Shown piece by piece: positions 26,236-35,208 of a stretch of DNA of 64,000 nucleotides; position 1 is the first letter of the stretch; each line of letters begins with the position of its first letter. The stretch comes from an uncultured Polaribacter sp. (GTDB lineage: Bacteria; Bacteroidota; Bacteroidia; Flavobacteriales; Flavobacteriaceae): assembly GCF_947500975.1 (NCBI RefSeq), contig NZ_CANMUE010000009.1, forward strand, positions 88,665 through 152,664, written 5' to 3'. The position numbers were made by a program, and so were the translations under genes. Below the pieces are notes generated by a model, which made no database searches, was not told where the DNA came from, and saw only the letters and a program-made list of their open reading frames with translations.

Positions 26236-28059
26236 ATGACACAAGATAAATTTTTAATTATTGCATTTTTTGCATTTTCTATGGCTTTATTTTCTCAGGA
26301 AAAAAAGGAAGTTCAAGAATTAGATACTGTTTTAATAAAATCTTCTAGAATAGATTTGCCTTTTAAAGAAAATTCTAGAACCATTAACGTTATCACATCA
26401 ACAGTTATAAAAAATAGTGCAGCAACTAATGTTGCAGATTTATTGCAGCAAGTTGCAGGTGTAGATATTAGAAGAAGAGGAACCGCAGGAAGCCAAGCAG
26501 ATTTATATATTAGAGGAGGTGGCTTTGATCAAACATTACTTTTAATTGATGGTATAAAAATGGATGATTCACAAACAGGGCATCATACTTTAAATGCAGC
26601 TTTACCCATAGAAGTTATTGAACGAATTGAAATTATTAAAGGCCCTGCAGCAAGAGTTTTTGGACAAAATGCATTTACTGGGGCAATTAATATTGTAACT
26701 AAAAAGAAGTTAGCAAGCGTGGCTTCTGTAAATGTTGAAGCGGGTTCTTTTGGTCAATTAAATAGCTCTGTAACTTTTGGAGAGGAATATGAAAATTCAT
26801 CTTTTATTGCACACGTTGGTGTTTTAACTTCAGATGGGTATAGAGATAATTCTGATTATCAGAACGAAAACTATGTGTTAAAAGGAATTTTTAATAAAAA
26901 AAATCAACCTATAAATGTTATCGCAACTTTTTTTAATAAAAAATTCGGAGCACAAAATTTTTACACACCAACTTCTTGGGGTTTTAATGAATATGAAGAA
27001 ACTCAAAGTAGTTTACTTGGTGTTTCAACAACATTTAAAACAGAAAAACTTAAAGTTACACCAAGAATTTACTGGAAAAGAGGGCAAGATATTTTCTTGT
27101 TAAAAAGAGATGACCCAAGTTTTTACAGAAATTTACACATTACAAATAAAGCGGGTGTAGAAACAAATGCGTCTTACACATCAGATTTAGGTATTACAGG
27201 TTTTGGTATAGATGTTTCTAGAGTTTTTATTAGTAGTAATAATTTAGGAAACAGAAACAGAACAATGGCTAATTTGTTTTTAGAACATCGTTTTAAATTA
27301 GCTAATGACAAGTTAGATGTTACACCTGGAGTTGCTGTTACTTATTTTTCAGATTTTAAATTTCATGCATTTCCTGGTTTAGATATTGGATATCAAATAT
27401 CAGATAAATTAAAGGTGTATGGGAACCTAGGTACTACATACAGAATACCAACGTATACAGATTTGTATTACAATGATAGTAGCACAAGTGGAAATCCTAA
27501 TTTAAAACGAGAAGAAGCTTTTGCGCAAGAAATTGGTTTAAAATATGATTCAGAAAGATTTACAACCTCTGTTGCTCTTTTTAATAGAAATGCAACTAAT
27601 TTGATAGATTTTGTAAAGCCAGATATTGATGCAACAAAGTTTGTAGCTACTAATTTTGCAGAAGTAAATACAAAAGGTTTTGAGTTGAATGCAGATTATC
27701 GCTTTAAAATAAATGAGTTTAAGCAAACACTTTCTTTTTCATATAATTTTTTAGATGATGATATATTAGATCAAGATAAAGATTTATCACGTTATTCATT
27801 AAACACTTTAAAACATCAGTTTATTACACGTTTTGCAAGTAGGTTATTTAAAAATGTAAGGCAAAATATTATTTATAAGCATGCAGAACGTACAGTTGGT
27901 ACAAGTTATAATGTTTGGGATGCTTCTGTAATTGTAGATGTTAATAAATTTAGCTTTACTGTAACAGCTAATAATATTTTTGATGCAGAGTATATAGAAT
28001 CTGGTTTTGTGCCAATGCCATCAAGTAATTTCTTATTTGGGTTACGTTTTAATTTTTAA
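26236..28059 (+). CDS. TonB-dependent outer-membrane receptor
   Basis: A 607-aa active-transport beta-barrel. The signal peptide is FFAFSMALFSQ ending near residue 21. The plug domain follows (ADLLQQVAGVDIRRRGTAGS, LYIRGGGFDQTLLLIDGIKM, IERIEIIKGPAARVFGQNAF, GAINIVTKK). The barrel ends with the aromatic terminal strand NFLFGLRFNF. It is small, lacks the N-terminal carboxypeptidase-regulatory-like domain of SusC proteins, and has no SusD partner, so it resembles BtuB- or siderophore-type receptors for a small ligand. Substrate unknown; the divergent MocR regulator is the only clue. A terminator follows it. Confidence 0.93.
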   Translation: MTQDKFLIIAFFAFSMALFSQEKKEVQELDTVLIKSSRIDLPFKENSRTINVITSTVIKNSAATNVADLLQQVAGVDIRRRGTAGSQADLYIRGGGFDQTLLLIDGIKMDDSQTGHHTLNAALPIEVIERIEIIKGPAARVFGQNAFTGAINIVTKKKLASVASVNVEAGSFGQLNSSVTFGEEYENSSFIAHVGVLTSDGYRDNSDYQNENYVLKGIFNKKNQPINVIATFFNKKFGAQNFYTPTSWGFNEYEETQSSLLGVSTTFKTEKLKVTPRIYWKRGQDIFLLKRDDPSFYRNLHITNKAGVETNASYTSDLGITGFGIDVSRVFISSNNLGNRNRTMANLFLEHRFKLANDKLDVTPGVAVTYFSDFKFHAFPGLDIGYQISDKLKVYGNLGTTYRIPTYTDLYYNDSSTSGNPNLKREEAFAQEIGLKYDSERFTTSVALFNRNATNLIDFVKPDIDATKFVATNFAEVNTKGFELNADYRFKINEFKQTLSFSYNFLDDDILDQDKDLSRYSLNTLKHQFITRFASRLFKNVRQNIIYKHAERTVGTSYNVWDASVIVDVNKFSFTVTANNIFDAEYIESGFVPMPSSNFLFGLRFNF

Positions 28060-28087
28060 AAGAAGTATTTTTTATACAATTTCACTT

Positions 28088-28118
28088 AAACCTTGATATA
28101 TTTTTATCAAGGTTTTTT
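28088..28118 (+). terminator. Rho-independent terminator after the TonB-dependent receptor
   Basis: Perfect 10-bp stem AAACCTTGAT / ATCAAGGTTT with an 8-nt loop and a T-run, 28 nt after the stop codon. Confidence 0.85.
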
Positions 28119-28332
28119 ATTTTCTTTCAGGAAAAAATATTTTTTTGTAACAAATTATACTTTTCAACTACTAATAAATAGAACTCATAGCTACTTTAGA
28201 ATTTTTAAAAATTATTAAGTCTAGAATTAATAAGTCGATTTTTAAAAAAATGAGTTTTAGTTTTATTGATTAAAATGCTCTTTTTAATTAATAAAAAACC
28301 TTTATATTTAATCACTTTAAAAATTATTTGTT

Positions 28333-28905
28333 ATGATGGAATGGTTTCAAGAATTAACGTCTTTTCAAAAGACGTATTGGATAATTACAGGTATTTCTAC
28401 ATTGATGTTTTTATTTGTGTTAGTTAGTACAATGATTGGTGCTGACGGAGATGATATTGGTGATGTAGATGCAGAAATTGATGCAGATACTGGAGCAGGT
28501 TTTCAGTTTTTTACCCTTAAAAACTTAGTCGCTTTCTTTGCTATTTTTGGTTGGAGTGGAATAGCAAGTATTGATGCTGGAAATTCTAAATCATTAACCA
28601 TAATTATATCTGTTATTTGCGGTTTAACAATGATGTTTGTAATGGCAGGTTTATTTTACTATATCAGTAAATTAACCTCTAGTGGAACTTTAAAAATGCA
28701 GAATGCATTAAATTCTATAGGAGAGGTATATTTAACTGTTGGTGCAAACAGATCTAAAATAGGTAAAATTCAAATTAAAATTCAAGGAGCTTTAAGAGAA
28801 TTAGAAGCTTTAACAGATTATAATGAAGATTTAAAACAAGGAAAAATTATTAAAGTGATTGAAGTAACAAACAATGGAATATTAATTATAGAACCTCAAA
28901 ATTAA
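28333..28905 (+). CDS. NfeD/YuaF-like membrane protein, flotillin partner
   Basis: A 190-aa protein with hydrophobic segments at about 16-36 (WIITGISTLMFLFVLVSTMI), 65-80 and 88-112 (LTIIISVICGLTMMFVMAGL), and an acidic loop DGDDIGDVDAEIDADTG between the first two. The soluble C-terminus (about 125-190, SIGEVYLTVGANRSKIGKIQ ... GILIIEPQ) looks like the OB-fold of NfeD/YuaF proteins. Such genes normally precede flotillin genes, and here a flotillin gene starts 13 nt downstream, so the pair probably organises membrane microdomains. Confidence 0.82.
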   Translation: MMEWFQELTSFQKTYWIITGISTLMFLFVLVSTMIGADGDDIGDVDAEIDADTGAGFQFFTLKNLVAFFAIFGWSGIASIDAGNSKSLTIIISVICGLTMMFVMAGLFYYISKLTSSGTLKMQNALNSIGEVYLTVGANRSKIGKIQIKIQGALRELEALTDYNEDLKQGKIIKVIEVTNNGILIIEPQN

Positions 28906-28918
28906 AAAAAAAAGAACT

Positions 28919-30349
28919 ATGCTAAATTTTATGATATTACAAAATAGCCCATTTGCGGGTTTAGTAGGAATAGGAATTGCGATTTTATTCATATTTATAC
29001 TAATAGTAGCAATGGTAAAACGTTACAAAAGATGTCCTTCAGACAGAATTTTAGTAGTGTATGGAAAAGTTGGAGGAGGAGAATCAGCTAAATGTATTCA
29101 TGGTGGAGCTGCGTTTATTTTTCCAGTAATTCAAGATTATCAATTTTTGGATTTAACACCAATTTCTATAGAAGTAAACTTAGTAAACGCACTTTCTAAG
29201 CAGAATATTCGTGTAAATGTGCCAAGTAGATTTACGATTGGTGTATCTACAGAGCCTGGAATTATGCAAAATGCAGCAGAAAGATTATTAGGTTTAAATC
29301 AAGATAATATTCAAGAATTAGCCCAAGAAATTATTTTTGGTCAATTACGTTTGGTAGTCGCATCTATGGATATAGAAGAAATAAATTCTGATAGAGATAA
29401 ATTTTTAACTAATATTTCTCAGTCAGTAGAATCAGAACTAAAGAAAGTTGGTTTAAAATTAATTAACGTAAATATTACAGATATTGTAGATGAATCTGGT
29501 TATATAGAAGCATTAGGAAAGGAAGCTGCAGCACATGCAATTAATGCAGCAAGAAAGTCTGTGGCAGAAAAAAACAGAGATGGTTCTATTGGTGAAGCAA
29601 ATGCAGTACAAGATGAAAGAACACAGGTTGCAGCTGCAAATGCACAAGCTGTAGAAGGAGAAAACACAGCAAAAATTGCAGTTGCAAATTCAGACTCTTT
29701 AAGAAGACAAAGAGAAGCAGAAGCAGAACGTACAGCAATAGCTGCAGAAAAAGTACAAACAGCAAATGCATTAAGAGAATCATATGCTGCAGAGCAAGAA
29801 GCTGAGGTTGCAAGAGCGGAAAGAGAGCGTTCTTCTCAATTAGCAGATGTTATTGTTCCTGCTGAAATTGATAAACGTAAAGTTGAAATTGATGCAGAAG
29901 CATCAGCAGAAAACATCAGAAGAATTGCAAAAGGTGAAGCAGATGCAATTTTATTCAAAGCACAAGCAGAAGCACAAGGTTTGTATGAAGTTTTAACAAA
30001 ACAAGCAGCTGGTTTAGATCAAATTGTAAAAGCAGCTGGAAACGATTCTCAAAATGCAGCCTTATTATTAATTGCAGATAAACTACCAGAATTAGTAAAA
30101 ATACAAGCAGAAGCAATTAAAAATATTAAAATTGATAAAGTAACTGTTTGGGAAAATGGTGGAGGTAAAGATGGTAAATCATCAACTTCTAACTTTATTT
30201 CTGGAATGTATAAATCAGTGCCACCTTTACAAGAAATGTTTAATATGGCAGGTATGCAATTACCAGATTATTTAAAAGGAAAAGATATTACTGATATAAA
30301 AGCTGAAGAAATAGTTGAACATAAAAAAGATTCATCTTCTAAGTCATAA
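28919..30349 (+). CDS. Flotillin family protein
   Basis: Membrane scaffold of the SPFH/flotillin (FloT/YqiK) family. The 476-aa product has an N-terminal hydrophobic anchor (GLVGIGIAILFIFILIVAMV, about 14-33), an SPFH domain to about residue 210 (RILVVYGKVGGGESAKCIHG ... LNVNITDIVDESGYIEALG region), and a long Ala/Glu-rich coiled coil (about 215-350, with repeated AEAERTAIAAEK-like segments). A Pro/Gly-containing tail ends in lysine and serine residues. It is co-transcribed with the NfeD-like gene and followed by a terminator. Assignment is strong at family level; the physiological role here is not shown. Confidence 0.93.
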   Translation: MLNFMILQNSPFAGLVGIGIAILFIFILIVAMVKRYKRCPSDRILVVYGKVGGGESAKCIHGGAAFIFPVIQDYQFLDLTPISIEVNLVNALSKQNIRVNVPSRFTIGVSTEPGIMQNAAERLLGLNQDNIQELAQEIIFGQLRLVVASMDIEEINSDRDKFLTNISQSVESELKKVGLKLINVNITDIVDESGYIEALGKEAAAHAINAARKSVAEKNRDGSIGEANAVQDERTQVAAANAQAVEGENTAKIAVANSDSLRRQREAEAERTAIAAEKVQTANALRESYAAEQEAEVARAERERSSQLADVIVPAEIDKRKVEIDAEASAENIRRIAKGEADAILFKAQAEAQGLYEVLTKQAAGLDQIVKAAGNDSQNAALLLIADKLPELVKIQAEAIKNIKIDKVTVWENGGGKDGKSSTSNFISGMYKSVPPLQEMFNMAGMQLPDYLKGKDITDIKAEEIVEHKKDSSSKS

Positions 30350-30372
30350 AATCATATTTTAATTTTATAAAG

Positions 30373-30409
30373 CCATCATTCAATAATTTTTCGAATGATG
30401 GTTTTTTTT
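30373..30409 (+). terminator. Rho-independent terminator after the flotillin gene
   Basis: Perfect 9-bp stem CCATCATTC / GAATGATGG followed by eight T residues, 24 nt after the stop. Confidence 0.85.
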
Positions 30410-30444
30410 ATTATTCTTAAAATAAATGTTAAAAATATTATCTT

Positions 30445-30452
30445 TATTTTTG
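30445..30452 (+). promoter_or_regulatory. -7 element for the DUF3857 gene pair
   Basis: TATTTTTG followed by C matches the Bacteroidota -7 consensus and lies 47 nt upstream of the ATG at 30500. No convincing -33 TTG is seen. Confidence 0.5.
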
Positions 30453-30499
30453 CAACCCCTGAATTTTTTTCAAGGAAAAAAAGCTAGAAAAAATATTGC

Positions 30500-32416
30500 A
30501 TGAAAAAAAATAAGAGTTTCTATTTCTCCCTGTTTCTATTATTATCAACAAATATATTTAGTCAAATATCAGATTATTCTTCCATTTTAATTCCGTCAGA
30601 GATAAAAGAAGATGCAAATTCTGTTGTAAGGTATCATAAAACAACCATAGATGTTTTAGGTATTGATCAGATGATAATTTCTGTAAATAGAACAATAACT
30701 GTTTTAAATAAGTTAGGGGATAAAAATGTTAGAGCTGCTGTTGGTTATGATAATAATTCTAAAATTAACAAATTAGAAGCCAAAATTTATGATGCTTTTG
30801 GCAAAGAAATAAAAAAGGTTAAAAAGAAAAATTTTACAGATGTTAGTGCTGTAGATGGAGGGACTTTATATTCAGATTCTAGGGTAAAATATTTAGATTA
30901 TACGCCAATTTCTTATCCATACACTGTTCATTTAGAGTATGAAAAGAAAACGTCTTCAACAGGTTTTCTTCCTAATTGGAGTCCTGTAGAAAATTATTTT
31001 GTTTCTGTTCAAAAAAATGAGTTTCAAGTAAATTTAAAATATGGAAAAGTAAGAATAAAAGAAAAAAACTTTGAAGGTTTTGAAATTGAAAAATCTATTG
31101 ATGATGCTAAGATATTTTATTCAATCATTAACGTAAAATCTTTTAAAAAAGAAGCGTACGCAATATCTTTAAGAAACTATAGCCCTAAATCTTTAATAGC
31201 TCTTAATGATTTTAAAACTGATGGTGTTAGTGGTAGTTACACAAATTGGAGTGAATTTGGTTCTTGGATGAATAACTCACTTTTAAAAAACAGAAATTTA
31301 CTTGATGAAGTAACCAAAATTAAAGTATTAAAATTAGTTGAAGGAGTTGATGATCCAATAGAAAAAGCTAAAATTGTATATCAATTTGTGCAAGATAATA
31401 CAAGATACATTAGCGTTCAGGTAGGTATTGGTGGTATACAACCGATAGCTGCAAACGAAGTTGATAAATTGGGGTATGGAGATTGTAAAGGACTTACAAA
31501 TTATACAAAATCTTTGCTTGATTTGGTAGGTGTAACTTCTTATTATACACATGTTGAAGCTAATAGTCATGAGCCTGTTTCATTTGAAAAAGATTTTGCT
31601 TCTCTAGAACAAGGTAACCATGTAATCTTAAATATACCCAATAAAGACAAAGATGTTTGGTTAGAGTGTACAAGTCAAACAACTCCTTTTGGTTTTTTAG
31701 GTAGGTTTACAGATGATAGAGATGTACTTGTAATTACGCCAGAAGGAGGTGTAATAAAACACACAACATCTTATAAAAATGAAGAAAATTTACAAAAACT
31801 AACTGCAAAAATTAAGTTAGATGATACAGGTGACTTAAAAGCAACTTTGCAAAGAATTTCAGAAGGAACTCAATATGATTCTAAATCATATTTTTCTGAA
31901 ATGAATCAAGAAGAATTGATAAAAAATTACAAAACCAATGTTTGGGATTATAATAATAATTTAGAGATTATTTCTGCAAAAATAGAAAATAACAAAAAAG
32001 ATATTAAGCTTAAGGAAGCTGTAGAAGTTGCTATTAAAAATTATGCAACTGTAAATGAAAAAGAAATTTTATTTAGAGTAAATGTATTTAATAAAGAAAG
32101 TTTTATTCCTAAAAGATATAGAACAAGAAATTTGCCACTTAAAATTTATAGAGGTTATAAAGATGTAGATGAATACATTATACATATTCCAGAAAATTAT
32201 AAGTTAGAATACATACCAGAAAAAGTAGAGCTAAATACAAAATTTGGTACTTATTCTTTAAGTTTTGAAAAGGTAGATGAGCATCAATTATTATATAAAA
32301 AATCGATTTTAATAAAAGGAGGCACTTATTCAAAAGAAGATTATAAATTATTTAGAAAGTTTAGAAGAAGTATTGTAAAATTAGAAAACACAAGAATTGC
32401 ATTATTAAAAAAATAA
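30500..32416 (+). CDS. Secreted DUF3857/transglutaminase-like protein, catalytic residues mostly present
   Basis: A 638-aa envelope protein with signal peptide (YFSLFLLLSTNIFSQ, residues 8-22). The DUF3857 domain spans about 40-220. A transglutaminase-like core follows: C329 in GYGDCKGLTNYTKSLLDLVG, H374 in QGNHVILNI, and WLECTSQTTPFG where the usual Asp is E389. A beta-rich C-terminal region (about 430-638) completes it. The family function in Bacteroidota is unknown; the fold suggests cysteine peptidase or transglutaminase chemistry on an envelope substrate. The next gene, 2 nt downstream, is a paralogue that has lost the active site, suggesting an active/pseudoenzyme pair. No C-terminal T9SS sorting domain is visible. 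Confidence 0.87.
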   Translation: MKKNKSFYFSLFLLLSTNIFSQISDYSSILIPSEIKEDANSVVRYHKTTIDVLGIDQMIISVNRTITVLNKLGDKNVRAAVGYDNNSKINKLEAKIYDAFGKEIKKVKKKNFTDVSAVDGGTLYSDSRVKYLDYTPISYPYTVHLEYEKKTSSTGFLPNWSPVENYFVSVQKNEFQVNLKYGKVRIKEKNFEGFEIEKSIDDAKIFYSIINVKSFKKEAYAISLRNYSPKSLIALNDFKTDGVSGSYTNWSEFGSWMNNSLLKNRNLLDEVTKIKVLKLVEGVDDPIEKAKIVYQFVQDNTRYISVQVGIGGIQPIAANEVDKLGYGDCKGLTNYTKSLLDLVGVTSYYTHVEANSHEPVSFEKDFASLEQGNHVILNIPNKDKDVWLECTSQTTPFGFLGRFTDDRDVLVITPEGGVIKHTTSYKNEENLQKLTAKIKLDDTGDLKATLQRISEGTQYDSKSYFSEMNQEELIKNYKTNVWDYNNNLEIISAKIENNKKDIKLKEAVEVAIKNYATVNEKEILFRVNVFNKESFIPKRYRTRNLPLKIYRGYKDVDEYIIHIPENYKLEYIPEKVELNTKFGTYSLSFEKVDEHQLLYKKSILIKGGTYSKEDYKLFRKFRRSIVKLENTRIALLKK

Positions 32417-32418
32417 AG

Positions 32419-34380
32419 ATGAAAAAGAAAGTTATAATATTAATGGTATTGATAGTTCAGGCATCTTTATTTGCTCAAAATTACAAGTTTGGTAAAGTAT
32501 CAAAAGAAGAAGTTGAAGAGCAATTTTACCCTACTGATTCCACTGTAGATGCAGCATATTTATATAAATATAGAAGAAGTTATTTTGATTTTATTCCAAA
32601 CGAAGGGTTTCAATTGATAACAAACATACACCACAGAATAAAAATTTATACAAAAGAAGGTTTTGATTACGCTACAAAATCTGTTAAATATTATAACCCA
32701 GATTCTGGAGAATCAGAATCTGTTGGTAGTATAAGAGGATATACCTTTTTTAAAGAAAATGGAAAAATCCAAAAAGAAAAATTATCTAAAAAAAGTATTT
32801 TTAAAGAAAAAATCAATAAATACAACAGTAAAGTTAAAATTACCATGCCTAAATTACAAGAAGGTTGTGTTGTAGATATTAAATATACTATTACTTCTCC
32901 TTATGCAACTTCAATAGATGATGTTGAGTTTCAAAAAGGAATTCCAATTAAAAAAATAAATTCTCAATTAGAGTTTCCAGAATATTATACCTTTAGATCA
33001 ACTAATAAAGGGTATTATAGTATTCCAGTAAAGAAATCATCAAAAAGTGGTAAAATTGGTGATAGTGAATATAGAGTTAATGTTTTGAACTTTAATGGTA
33101 ATAATATTCCTGCTTTAAAAAATAACGAATCTTATGTAGCAAATATTAATGCTTATAGAGGTGGAGTAAAGTTTGAATTATCACAAACAAATTTTATGAG
33201 TATTGGTGGAGAACTTAAAAATTATTCCACCTCTTGGGCAAACGTAAGTCAGCAAATTTTTAGATCTTCTTCTTTTGGAGCAGAACTTAAAAAAACAAGT
33301 TATTTTAAAGAAGATTTAGACAAACTTTTAGTCGATTATAAAGCTAGTACCGAAAAATTGAATGCTATTTTTCAATTTGTAAAAAGCAAAGTAAAATGGA
33401 ATGGTTTTTATGGGAAATATACCGAAAAAGGAGTAAAAAAAGCTTATAAGGAAAGTGCTGGTAATGTAGCAGATATCAATTTAATGTTAACCTCTATGTT
33501 AAGATATGCAGGTTTAAAAGCAAATCCTGTTTTAGTAAGTTCTAGAGGAAATGGACTGCCACTTTTTCCAACACTAAAAGGTTTTGATTATGTTATTTCC
33601 GTGGTTCAATTTCCAGATGATTCATATGTTTTATTAGATGCAACAGAATCTTACAGTTTACCAAATGTTTTGCCTGTTAGAGCTTTAAATTGGGATGGAA
33701 GACTAGTTAAAAAAGATGGAACTTCTTCTTGGGTAAAATTAACGTCTTCTATTAAAGCAAAAGAAGATAATACTATGATGGTAAAAATTTCTGATGATAT
33801 TTCCGTTAATGGTTTTATAAGAACAAAATTTGAAAACCTTAATGCTTTAAACTTTAGAAGTAAAAACAATCATATAAAAAAGGAAGTACTTGAAACCAAA
33901 TATGAAGAAAAAAATAATTTAGAAGTTGAAGACTTTAAAATTACCAATGAACAAGATTTAAGTAAACCAGTTATAAGAAGAGTAAAATTTTATAGTGAAG
34001 ATTTGGTTGAAGAAATTAGCGGGAAATTGTATATAGAACCATTATTGTTTTTAACAAATCATAAAAACCCATTCAAATTGGAAGAAAGAAAATTTCCTGT
34101 AGATTTTGCTACAGCTTGGAAAGATGAAAATAAAATTTTTATAGAAATTCCTGAAGGGTATAAAGTGGAAAAATTGCCAGAACCAATTGGTATTGCTCTT
34201 CCAGATAATATTGGAATTTTTAAATATCAAGTTTTACAAATTGGTAATAAAATAAAAACAATATCTATTTTAGAGTTTAATAGTTCTATAATACCATCTA
34301 GCTATTATCAATATTTAAAAGATTTTTATGGAACTTTAGTAAAAAAACAATCAGAAAAAATAGTGTTGGTGAAAATTTAG
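32419..34380 (+). CDS. Secreted DUF3857-type paralogue with degenerate transglutaminase site
   Basis: A 653-aa protein with signal peptide (MKKKVIILMVLIVQASLFAQ). It has the same layout as its upstream neighbour: DUF3857-like region (about 50-230, including MPKLQEGCVVDIKYTITSPY) and a transglutaminase-like core (about 300-410). The active site is altered. The position of the catalytic Cys is A351 (SAGNVADINLMLTSMLRYAG), the His position is Y391 (GFDYVISVVQF), while Asp of VLLDATESYSLP remains. It is therefore probably a binding or scaffold partner rather than an enzyme. Start is 2 nt after the upstream stop, so it is co-transcribed and possibly coupled. It converges with the CPBP gene across 8 nt. 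Confidence 0.85.
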   Translation: MKKKVIILMVLIVQASLFAQNYKFGKVSKEEVEEQFYPTDSTVDAAYLYKYRRSYFDFIPNEGFQLITNIHHRIKIYTKEGFDYATKSVKYYNPDSGESESVGSIRGYTFFKENGKIQKEKLSKKSIFKEKINKYNSKVKITMPKLQEGCVVDIKYTITSPYATSIDDVEFQKGIPIKKINSQLEFPEYYTFRSTNKGYYSIPVKKSSKSGKIGDSEYRVNVLNFNGNNIPALKNNESYVANINAYRGGVKFELSQTNFMSIGGELKNYSTSWANVSQQIFRSSSFGAELKKTSYFKEDLDKLLVDYKASTEKLNAIFQFVKSKVKWNGFYGKYTEKGVKKAYKESAGNVADINLMLTSMLRYAGLKANPVLVSSRGNGLPLFPTLKGFDYVISVVQFPDDSYVLLDATESYSLPNVLPVRALNWDGRLVKKDGTSSWVKLTSSIKAKEDNTMMVKISDDISVNGFIRTKFENLNALNFRSKNNHIKKEVLETKYEEKNNLEVEDFKITNEQDLSKPVIRRVKFYSEDLVEEISGKLYIEPLLFLTNHKNPFKLEERKFPVDFATAWKDENKIFIEIPEGYKVEKLPEPIGIALPDNIGIFKYQVLQIGNKIKTISILEFNSSIIPSSYYQYLKDFYGTLVKKQSEKIVLVKI

Positions 34381-34388
34381 TTTAAATT

Positions 34389-35015
34389 TTAAGAAGGAAA
34401 ACCTAACATAGAACCCATACCAACTGTAAAGAGCCAACAGCCATAAATAGCGTGTTCAACAGAAACTAAAAAGGTGGATTTTGTTTTTTTATAACTCAAA
34501 GCAAAAAGAATACCGCCGATAAAAGTTAAGAATAAAACCAACGTATTTTTAAATAATAAATGTGCTAAAGAAAATGAAATAGCATTCATCAAAATAAATA
34601 AAAACTCATTTTTAAAAAGAATTTTATAGCGTTTAAAAAAGAAGGTTCTGTAAATAAGTTCTTGAGGATACACAGAAAAGATGGAGTAGAAGCATAAAAT
34701 TAAAATCCACATTAATGGCTTATTCAAAACAACAGTAAAAAGATTTTCTTTGTCAGAGTACCAAACAAAAAAGGTAGTTGCAATAATAATTACTAATAAA
34801 TTTATAAGAGTTCTTTTCCAAAAATTTTTCCAGTTAATCTCTTTAATAATTTTGAATTTAATCTTTTCAATTTTCAGTAAGACATATAAGATATATCCAA
34901 AACCAGAAACACCAATAATCAATTTTAATATTGGTTTATAATCAAAATAAAAACTTATTGGAATTAAGATAAATATGATAAAAAGTTCAAAAAATTTATA
35001 ACGTATTGATTGCAT
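34389..35015 (-). CDS. CPBP-family intramembrane protease-like protein
   Basis: A 208-aa protein with about six hydrophobic helices. The CPBP (Abi/Rce1-like) motifs are visible: motif 1 as PQELIYRTFFFKRY (about residue 118), motif 2 as ISFSLAHLLF (about 150), motif 3 as VSVEHAIYGCW (about 188). Motif 1 is normally EExxxR; here the first Glu is Gln, while the second Glu and the Arg are kept. I recall PQE versions in other Bacteroidota, so this may be a subfamily trait. Substrate unknown. Stands alone, convergent with the DUF3857 pair. Confidence 0.85.
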   Translation of the reverse strand: MQSIRYKFFELFIIFILIPISFYFDYKPILKLIIGVSGFGYILYVLLKIEKIKFKIIKEINWKNFWKRTLINLLVIIIATTFFVWYSDKENLFTVVLNKPLMWILILCFYSIFSVYPQELIYRTFFFKRYKILFKNEFLFILMNAISFSLAHLLFKNTLVLFLTFIGGILFALSYKKTKSTFLVSVEHAIYGCWLFTVGMGSMLGFPS

Positions 35016-35208
35016 GTTTTTTGTTTTTACTTGAGAATAATTGCTGTAGTATTTTTTACTTGTTCAATACTAAAAATACTATGTGTATTACTAATCTGCT
35101 TTATTTTTCTAGATTTTTAGTCAGAATTTTTTATTTTTTTTAAATAAATAAAAAATAATTGAAGCAATCTCTTTTCATTAGTAAATTGTTTCCGTTAGCA
35201 AAGACAAA

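Noticed and set aside
29586..29813. Leu/Gln-rich 75-aa minus-strand frame
   Set aside because: Mirror of the Ala/Glu-rich coiled coil of the flotillin gene; a compositional artefact.
30373..30409. TTCGAAT sequence hinting at a tRNA T-arm
   Set aside because: It is the arm of a simple terminator hairpin; no acceptor or anticodon stem surrounds it.
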